DNA of 9,315 bases from an uncultured Duganella sp. Lineage in GTDB: Bacteria; Pseudomonadota; Gammaproteobacteria; Burkholderiales; Burkholderiaceae. How positions within the stretch are numbered: the first letter of the stretch is position 1; the number at the start of each line of letters is the position of its first letter. Where the stretch lies: contig CAMLSG010000217.1 in NCBI GenBank assembly GCA_946482635.1, positions 1 through 9,315 of the forward strand. The letters run 5' to 3'. A model generated the notes under the pieces. The model was not told the DNA's origin, did not search any database, and worked only from the letters and a program-made list of their open reading frames with translations. The position numbers and the translations under genes are program-made. Shown in pieces: positions 5,042 through 9,315 of the stretch.

Positions 5042-6106
5042 AATGTCGTCAGCACCCCACCAGGCGGTCTCCACGAGACCGATGCAGTCATCATCGGCGC
5101 CGGCCCGGTCGGCCTGTTCCAGGTCTTCGAACTCGGCCTGCTGGAGATCAAAGCCCACGTGATCGACTCGCTGAGCGCCGTTGGCGGCCAGTGCGTGGAA
5201 CTGTACCCGGACAAGCCGATCTACGACATTCCAGCCATTCCATCGTGCACCGGCCAGGAACTGACCGACGGCCTGCTGAAGCAGATCGAGCCGTTCGGCG
5301 CGACCTACCACCTGGGCCAGGAAGTGACCGTCGTGCAGAAGCGCGAAGACGGCCGCTTCGACGTCGAGACCTCGCTGGGCACCAAGTTCATCACCAAGAC
5401 CATCTTCATCGCTGCCGGCGTCGGTTCGTTCCAGCCGCGCACCATGAAGGTTGACGGCATCGACGCCTTCGAAGGCTCGCAGCTGTTCTACCGCGTGAAG
5501 AACCCTGCCATGTTCGAAGGCAAAAACCTGGTCATTTGCGGCGGCGGCGACTCCGCGCTGGACTGGGCCCTGAACTTCGTCGGCAAGGCCGAATCCGTGG
5601 TGCTGCTGCACCGCCGTGAAGACTTCCGCGCCGCCCCTGCTTCCGTGGCCAAGATGAAGCAGCTGTGCGAAGAGTACGAGATGCAGCTGATCATCGGCCA
5701 GGTGTCGGGCATCGAAACCAAGGACGACAAGCTGAGCGAACTGCGCGTGACCGGCGCCGACGGCGTGACCCGCCGCGTGCCGCTGGACATGCTGCTAGTG
5801 TTCTACGGCCTGTCGCCAAAGCTGGGCCCGATTGCCGAGTGGGGCCTGGACATCGAGCGCAAGCAGCTCAAAGTGGTGTCGACCGAGAAGTTCGAAACCA
5901 ATGTGCCGGGCATCTTCGCCGTGGGCGACATCAACACCTACCCAGGCAAGAAAAAGCTGATCCTGTCGGGCTTCCACGAAGCCGCGCTGGCCGCTTTCGG
6001 CGCTGCACCATATATCTTCCCGGACAAGAAGATCCACATGCAATACACCACCACGTCGCCAAAACTGCACAAGGTGCTGGGCGTGGAAACCCCGGTGTTC
6101 GACTGA
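5039..6106 (+). CDS. Ferredoxin--NADP+ reductase, thioredoxin-reductase-like type
   Basis: A 355-residue FAD/NAD(P) oxidoreductase (EC 1.18.1.2 type) that exchanges electrons between NADPH and ferredoxin in the cytoplasm. The N-terminal FAD fold has IIGAGPVG at 18-25, then [22 protein letters not shown] (about 45-66), a signature of this group. The NADPH-binding fold has [12 protein letters not shown] at 167-178 and HRREDFR at 191-197, with the arginines expected for the NADP phosphate. The FAD-closing motif GIFAVGDI is at 291-298. The redox-active CxxC of true thioredoxin reductases is absent, as in TrxR-like FNRs (YumC type). The adjacent fdxA is the obvious partner. ATG 5039 fits homologue length; ATG 5027 is in frame and would add four residues. 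A Fur box overlaps the start, and a strong terminator follows at 6135. Confidence 0.92.
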   Translation: MNVVSTPPGGLHETDAVIIGAGPVGLFQVFELGLLEIKAHVIDSLSAVGGQCVELYPDKPIYDIPAIPSCTGQELTDGLLKQIEPFGATYHLGQEVTVVQKREDGRFDVETSLGTKFITKTIFIAAGVGSFQPRTMKVDGIDAFEGSQLFYRVKNPAMFEGKNLVICGGGDSALDWALNFVGKAESVVLLHRREDFRAAPASVAKMKQLCEEYEMQLIIGQVSGIETKDDKLSELRVTGADGVTRRVPLDMLLVFYGLSPKLGPIAEWGLDIERKQLKVVSTEKFETNVPGIFAVGDINTYPGKKKLILSGFHEAALAAFGAAPYIFPDKKIHMQYTTTSPKLHKVLGVETPVFD

Positions 6107-6134
6107 TCCGACCGGTCCTTCGGACGCATCCTAC

Positions 6135-6163
6135 AAAAAAGCAGCGGAAACGCTGCTTTTTTT
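6135..6163 (+). terminator. Rho-independent terminator after the reductase gene
   Basis: AAAAAAGCAGCG (6135-6146), tetraloop GAAA and CGCTGCTTTTTT (6151-6162) form a perfect 12-bp stem ending in a run of seven T, followed by GTTTTTG. The A-run on the left would also let it work on the other strand, although no minus-strand gene faces it. Confidence 0.92.
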
Positions 6164-6231
6164 GTTTTTGTCCTCGTATTATGTTGGAATCATGGCGTGT
6201 TAGCCCTTATTTATGTACTTTCTGGAAGGTA

Positions 6232-6270
6232 TTGCGGAATGCTGTAGGTCATGTATAAATGGCCTATAAT
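6232..6270 (+). promoter_or_regulatory. Putative phaZ promoter(s)
   Basis: The 152-base gap before phaZ is AT-rich in its second half. TATAAT at 6265-6270 is an exact -10 hexamer 45 bases before the ATG, but its -35 at 17-base spacing (CTGTAG) is poor. TTGCGG at 6232-6237 with a 16-base spacer to TATAAA at 6254-6259 is an alternative. Either would give a leader of about 40-50 bases. Nothing else is visible in the gap. Confidence 0.45.
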
Positions 6271-6315
6271 TGAACCATCTTTGCGCATTGCCACAATTTT
6301 CGGCGGGACATCACT

Positions 6316-7551
6316 ATGCTTTACCAATTGCACGAAATGCAACGCTCGCTCCTGCATCCACTGATGCAGTGGGCTGAAGCCTCGTCCAAGCTGTTCACCA
6401 ATCCTGTTTCGCCATTTGCGCACACACCGTTCTCGCAACGTATCGCCGCGGGCTACGAATTGATGTACCGCCTGGGCAAGGAATACGAGAAGCCAGAGTT
6501 CGGCATCAAACAGGCTGTGGTCAATGGCAAGCAAGTCCACATCGACGAACGCGTGGTGGAAAACAAGCCCTTCTGCAAACTGCTGCACTTCCGCAAGGAT
6601 TTGAGCGAGAAGGAGGTCAAGGCCCTCAAGCAGCCGACCGTGCTGCTGGTGGCGCCGCTGTCCGGCCACCATGCAACGCTGCTGCGCGATACCGTGCAGG
6701 CATTGCTGTCGGAACACGACGTCTACATTACCGACTGGATCGACGCGCGCCTGGTACCGCTGTCGGAAGGTCCGTTCCACCTGAACGACTACGTGAAATA
6801 TGTGCAGGAATTCATCCGCCTGCTCGGCCCGAACCTGCATGTGATTTCCGTCTGCCAGCCGACCGTGCCGGTGATGGCGGCCATCTCGCTGATGGCAACC
6901 GCCAAGGATCCGATGCTGCCGAAGACCATGACGATGATGGGCGGCCCGATCGATCCGCGCCGGTCACCGACCCAGGTCAACAACCTGGCCGTGGAAAAGA
7001 AGTTCTCCTGGTTCGAAAACACCGTGATCTATGCGGTGCCGCCCAACTATCCGGGCTTTGGCCGCAAGGTGTATCCAGGCTTCCTGCAGCATGCGGGCTT
7101 TATCGCCATGAACCCGGGCCGCCACGCGCAGTCGCACCGTGAGTTCTACATGCACCTGGTGCGCGGCGACGACGAACCGGCGGAAAGCCACCGCAAGTTC
7201 TACGACGAATACAATGCAGTGCTGGACATGCCGGCCGAGTATTACCTCGACACGATCAAGACCGTGTTCCAGGAGTTCCGCCTGCCTCAGGGCACCTGGG
7301 AAGTGGATGGCGTGTTCGTGCGTCCGCAGGACATCACGAACGTCGCGCTGCTGACTGTCGAAGGCGAGCTGGATGATATTTCCGGCGCCGGCCAGACCCA
7401 GGCTGCACACGACCTGTGTTCCGGCATTCCAGCCAATATGCAGGAAGACTTCGTAGTCCCGGGCGCCGGCCACTACGGCATCTTCTCCGGCCGCCGCTGG
7501 CGCGAAATGGTCTGCCCACGGATCGCCGCATTTATCAAGAAACACGGCTAA
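6316..7551 (+). CDS. phaZ: Intracellular polyhydroxyalkanoate depolymerase PhaZ
   Basis: A 411-residue alpha/beta-hydrolase of the intracellular PhaZ type (Ralstonia eutropha PhaZ1-like), full length. It hydrolyses stored poly-3-hydroxybutyrate in native cytoplasmic granules. The nucleophile is a cysteine: SVCQPTVP places C180 where lipases have GxSxG. The remaining triad members are D353 or D354 in VEGELDDISG and H386 in PGAGHYGIFSG. N-terminal YQLHEMQRSLLHPL, MMGGPIDPRRSPTQVN (about 207-222) and NYPGFGRKVYPGFLQ (about 244-258) are family hallmarks. There is no signal peptide, which separates it from secreted depolymerases. The gene is flanked by terminators at 6135 and 7571, so it is monocistronic. 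Ribosome binding before ATG 6316 is weak (GGCGGGAC). Confidence 0.95.
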   Translation: MLYQLHEMQRSLLHPLMQWAEASSKLFTNPVSPFAHTPFSQRIAAGYELMYRLGKEYEKPEFGIKQAVVNGKQVHIDERVVENKPFCKLLHFRKDLSEKEVKALKQPTVLLVAPLSGHHATLLRDTVQALLSEHDVYITDWIDARLVPLSEGPFHLNDYVKYVQEFIRLLGPNLHVISVCQPTVPVMAAISLMATAKDPMLPKTMTMMGGPIDPRRSPTQVNNLAVEKKFSWFENTVIYAVPPNYPGFGRKVYPGFLQHAGFIAMNPGRHAQSHREFYMHLVRGDDEPAESHRKFYDEYNAVLDMPAEYYLDTIKTVFQEFRLPQGTWEVDGVFVRPQDITNVALLTVEGELDDISGAGQTQAAHDLCSGIPANMQEDFVVPGAGHYGIFSGRRWREMVCPRIAAFIKKHG

Positions 7552-7595
7552 GGGCTCCTGCCCTTCGGCCAGCCGGGCCCGCGTGCCCGGCTTTT
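7550..7595 (+). terminator. Tandem hairpins ending in a terminator after phaZ
   Basis: Two stems follow phaZ. AAGGGC-TCCT-GCCCTT (7550-7565) overlaps the TAA stop. AGCCGGGC (7571-7578), a 6-base loop and GCCCGGCT (7585-7592) are followed by TTTATTT. The second is a good Rho-independent terminator that separates phaZ from the regulator gene only about 30 bases downstream. Confidence 0.8.
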
Positions 7596-7604
7596 ATTTC
7601 GGCT

Positions 7605-7628
7605 TATAATATACATTTTTATATAATA
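7605..7628. promoter_or_regulatory. AT-rich dyad with -10 elements: probable autoregulatory operator
   Basis: TATAATATA (7605-7613) and TATATAATA (7620-7628) are an imperfect inverted repeat (8 of 9) around a 6-base spacer, ending on the A of the regulator's ATG. The left arm begins with an exact TATAAT -10 hexamer, and another TATAAT lies at 7622-7627. BigR-type repressors are known to bind AT-rich palindromes overlapping their own -10, so repression by the adjacent gene product is likely. No good -35 was found; the expected place falls in the phaZ terminator. Confidence 0.6.
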
Positions 7629-7933
7629 TGAAGATTGATCCCGTTGCTTTGCAGGCCGCTGCCGGCCGCGCGTCCGGGCTGTTGAAGTCCCTATCCAACC
7701 AGGATCGCCTGCTGCTGCTTTGCCAGATGGTGCAGGGCGAGCACTCGGTCGGCGAGCTGGAAGCGGCAACCGGAATCGCACAGCCCACCTTGTCGCAGCA
7801 ATTGACCGTGCTGCGCAACGGCGAACTGGTTGCCACGCGGCGCGAAGGCAAGCAGATTTTTTACAGCATTGCCAGCGCGGAGGCGATGGCGGTGCTGCAG
7901 GTGCTGTACAAACTTTACTGTCCAAAGGAGTAG
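7628..7933 (+). CDS. ArsR/SmtB-family regulator, BigR/SqrR-like persulfide sensor
   Basis: A 101-residue winged-helix repressor of the ArsR fold. The helix-turn-helix is [29 protein letters not shown] (about 40-68), followed by the wing [12 protein letters not shown] (70-81). C32 (LLCQMV) and C98 (LYCPKE) are 66 residues apart, exactly the spacing of the dithiol pair in SqrR (C41/C107) and BigR (C42/C108). These form a polysulfide bridge on reaction with reactive sulfur species and release DNA. No classical ELCVCD metal site is present, which argues against an arsenic or zinc sensor. The two following YeeE/YedE genes fit sulfur control. The start has no Shine-Dalgarno and lies about 11 bases after the predicted transcription start; no other Met start precedes the HTH. 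AGGAG for the next gene overlaps its end. Confidence 0.88.
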   Translation: MKIDPVALQAAAGRASGLLKSLSNQDRLLLLCQMVQGEHSVGELEAATGIAQPTLSQQLTVLRNGELVATRREGKQIFYSIASAEAMAVLQVLYKLYCPKE

Positions 7934-7937
7934 CGAA

Positions 7938-8369
7938 ATGAGCGCTTACTACGCGCCGCTGATAGGCGGCATCATGATTGGCCTGGGAGCGGCGATGCTT
8001 TTGCTGCTCAACGGGCGGATTGCCGGCATCAGCGGCATCCTTGGCGGTCTGCTTGGCCAGGCCTTTGCGCGCCAGCCGGGTTCCGGCAGCGACGCAGGCT
8101 GGCGTATTGCTTTCCTGGCCGGCTTGGTGGCAGCTCCCCTGCTCTATGGCGTGTTCACCGTATTACCCGCGGCACAGGTTGACGCCGGCGTCGGCACCTT
8201 GGTTGTCGCCGGCCTGATGGTCGGACTGGGCACGCGCTACGCTTCCGGCTGTACCAGCGGCCATGGCATCTGCGGGCTGTCGCGCTTCTCGCCGCGATCC
8301 TTGGCTGCCACCCTTACATTCATGGCGGCCGGCTTTGCAACCGTCGCCGTGGTGCGGGGGCTGCTATGA
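7938..8369 (+). CDS. YeeE/YedE family sulfur-transport membrane protein (first half-size subunit)
   Basis: A 143-residue inner-membrane protein with about four hydrophobic segments: near 7-25, 28-42, 55-78 and 85-100, plus a last one at about 120-142. The signature is [19 protein letters not shown] (98-116) with C105 and C112; [12 protein letters not shown] motifs line the thiosulfate path in the YeeE/TsuA family. Half-size proteins of this type occur as PmpA/PmpB-like pairs and are thought to move sulfur compounds; the substrate here is unproven. AGGAG at 7926-7930 sits seven bases before ATG 7938, overlapping the end of the regulator gene four bases upstream, and the stop overlaps the second subunit's start (ATGA, 8366-8369). 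The three genes form one operon under the BigR-like regulator. Confidence 0.9.
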   Translation: MSAYYAPLIGGIMIGLGAAMLLLLNGRIAGISGILGGLLGQAFARQPGSGSDAGWRIAFLAGLVAAPLLYGVFTVLPAAQVDAGVGTLVVAGLMVGLGTRYASGCTSGHGICGLSRFSPRSLAATLTFMAAGFATVAVVRGLL

Positions 8370-8782
8370 GCACGCTCACTTCCTTGCTGGCCGGGCTGAT
8401 CTTCGGCCTGGGCCTGGTCGTCTCAGGCATGACGAACCCCGCCAAGGTGCTGGGCTTCCTGGACATTTTCGGCAAATGGGATCCTGCGATGGCGTTCGTC
8501 ATGGTGGGCGCGCTACTGGTCGGCACGATTGCCTTCCACATCGCAGGCAAGCGCACCCGCGCCATCCTCGGCGCACCAATCAGCCTGCCAACAGCGCGCG
8601 ATATCGATCGCCGGCTGGTACTGGGAAGCCTGGCCTTCGGCATCGGATGGGGCCTGGCCGGCTACTGTCCCGGCCCTGTCATCACATCGCTGGCTACGGG
8701 CGGTGGAAAGCCCTGGATTTTCTTTGTCGCCATGCTGGCCGGAATGGCAATCTTCGAACTCGTCGAACGGCGCAAGGCTTAG
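8366..8782 (+). CDS. YeeE/YedE family protein, DUF6691 type (second half-size subunit)
   Basis: A 138-residue inner-membrane protein. It starts [22 protein letters not shown], a first helix with the family phrase [27 protein letters not shown] (about 14-40). Further hydrophobic segments lie at about 41-60, 85-108 and 116-132. The second half has [16 protein letters not shown] (95-110), with C101 equivalent to the second pore cysteine region of full-length YeeE proteins. Together with the preceding gene it probably makes a complete transporter, split over two polypeptides. Translation is coupled by ATGA at 8366-8369. Its TAG stop overlaps the TAA of the convergent minus-strand gene (TTAG, 8779-8782). 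Confidence 0.9.
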   Translation: MSTLTSLLAGLIFGLGLVVSGMTNPAKVLGFLDIFGKWDPAMAFVMVGALLVGTIAFHIAGKRTRAILGAPISLPTARDIDRRLVLGSLAFGIGWGLAGYCPGPVITSLATGGGKPWIFFVAMLAGMAIFELVERRKA

Positions 8783-9315
8783 TTGACCGTGGGGCGGTCA
8801 GTATCAAGGCGGCGCAGGTAATCGCGTTCGAATTTCGAGAGATCGATGTCGCGGGCGGCGTCGTTGAAGGCGCGCTGTTGCGCCTGGCCGGCAGGCGTGC
8901 GCTGGAAGCAGATGTGGACAGTGCGTTCGTGGAACAGGTTATCCGAGAAGGCGATGCGGTCGCGTTCGGCGCGGGTGAAATGGGGGCCGGCGAGCAAGTG
9001 GCGCAACACGCGCTTCTCGATCACCATCGCATCGAACCGTTTGCTGAGAAGCTTGCGCAGGTTGGTCTCGTCATTAACGCCCTCCTGTACGTGGAGCACG
9101 CCACGCCGTACCAGTCCGTCGAATTCTTCGCCATTGGAATAGCCGGCCACCGTGCCGATGCTCGCATCGCGCAGTTCGCGCTTGCTGGAGGCAATCACCG
9201 GCGCTTCCTTCAAATAGGCCAGCACATTGATGGTGGTGCCGATCGGCGTGGAAAAGTGGCATTGGGTTTCGCGCTGCGGCGTGCGCCACACCGCCAGCAA
9301 GCCCGCATAGCGCGG
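8779..9315 (-). CDS. Extracellular solute-binding protein, family 3-like (C-terminal part)
   Basis: The last 178 codons of a minus-strand gene that continues past the right edge; the true start is not in the window. The reading frame is open to base 9315 (RYAGLLAVWRTPQRE), so the TTG near 9300 is not a start. The sequence looks like lobe 2 and the return strand of SBP_bac_3-type periplasmic binding proteins: FSTPIGTTINVLAYLKE, IGTVAGYSNGEEFD, NLRKLLSKRFDAMVIEK, and HICFQRTPAGQAQQRAFNDA near the end. Such proteins bind small solutes, often amino acids, for ABC uptake, but many orphan copies in this group have no transporter nearby. The ligand is unknown. It converges on the YeeE/YedE operon and overlaps its last stop codon. 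Confidence 0.8.
   Translation of the reverse strand, partial: PRYAGLLAVWRTPQRETQCHFSTPIGTTINVLAYLKEAPVIASSKRELRDASIGTVAGYSNGEEFDGLVRRGVLHVQEGVNDETNLRKLLSKRFDAMVIEKRVLRHLLAGPHFTRAERDRIAFSDNLFHERTVHICFQRTPAGQAQQRAFNDAARDIDLSKFERDYLRRLDTDRPTVN

Noticed and set aside
6107..6134. Small GTCC-TTC-GGAC stem just after the reductase stop
   Set aside because: It has only four pairs and is overshadowed by the 12-bp terminator directly downstream.
1..9315. Mobile elements, tRNA/rRNA genes, CRISPR arrays, toxin-antitoxin pairs
   Set aside because: No transposase or integrase motifs, no spaced direct repeats and no tRNA-like cloverleaf were seen on reading both strands. The small coupled genes match housekeeping-type DUF families rather than toxins.

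Overview
The window looks like the chromosome of a betaproteobacterium, most likely Oxalobacteraceae (Massilia, Duganella or Janthinobacterium-like). This is inferred from the GC-rich coding style, two polyhydroxyalkanoate (PHA) genes, an FdxA 7Fe ferredoxin beside a TrxR-like ferredoxin-NADP+ reductase, and the general protein character. It reads as ordinary chromosome: no mobile element, tRNA, rRNA or CRISPR array is visible. Genes are packed tightly, and no gene-free stretch exceeds about 210 bases.

Bases 1-2410 (+) hold the end of a small membrane-protein gene and then a run of small, poorly characterised genes: a DUF2867 protein, an unrecognised helical protein, a GNAT acetyltransferase, a DUF5713 protein and a DUF1801 protein. 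Several junctions are 4-base GTGA/ATGA stop-start overlaps, so at least parts are translationally coupled. The run ends stop-to-stop against a minus-strand PHA-system protein (2407-2688). That gene diverges, across a 121-base region with an inverted repeat, from a two-gene plus-strand operon.

Bases 2810-4494 are the most unusual part. They encode a thermolysin-fold (M4-like) metallopeptidase with HETGH and a downstream ESFGD motif and no signal peptide. It overlaps by ATGA a 92-residue protein that looks like emfourin, the protein inhibitor of protealysin-like M4 peptidases. This is a probable cytoplasmic protease-inhibitor pair.

Bases 4555-6163 form an iron/redox module. It has fdxA with a good sigma-70-type promoter and an upstream dyad, a hairpin, then a ferredoxin-NADP+ reductase whose start codon lies under a strong Fur-box match, and a textbook terminator. 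Intracellular PHA depolymerase phaZ follows (6316-7551) with its own promoter and terminator, giving a second PHA gene in the window.

Bases 7605-8782 are a sulfur module: a BigR/SqrR-type ArsR regulator with the two persulfide-sensing cysteines 66 residues apart, an AT-rich dyad at its start, and two half-size YeeE/YedE transporter proteins. The window closes with the C-terminal part of a minus-strand family-3-like solute-binding protein that runs off the right edge. Two convergent gene pairs (2407-2410 and 8779-8782) overlap through their stop codons.
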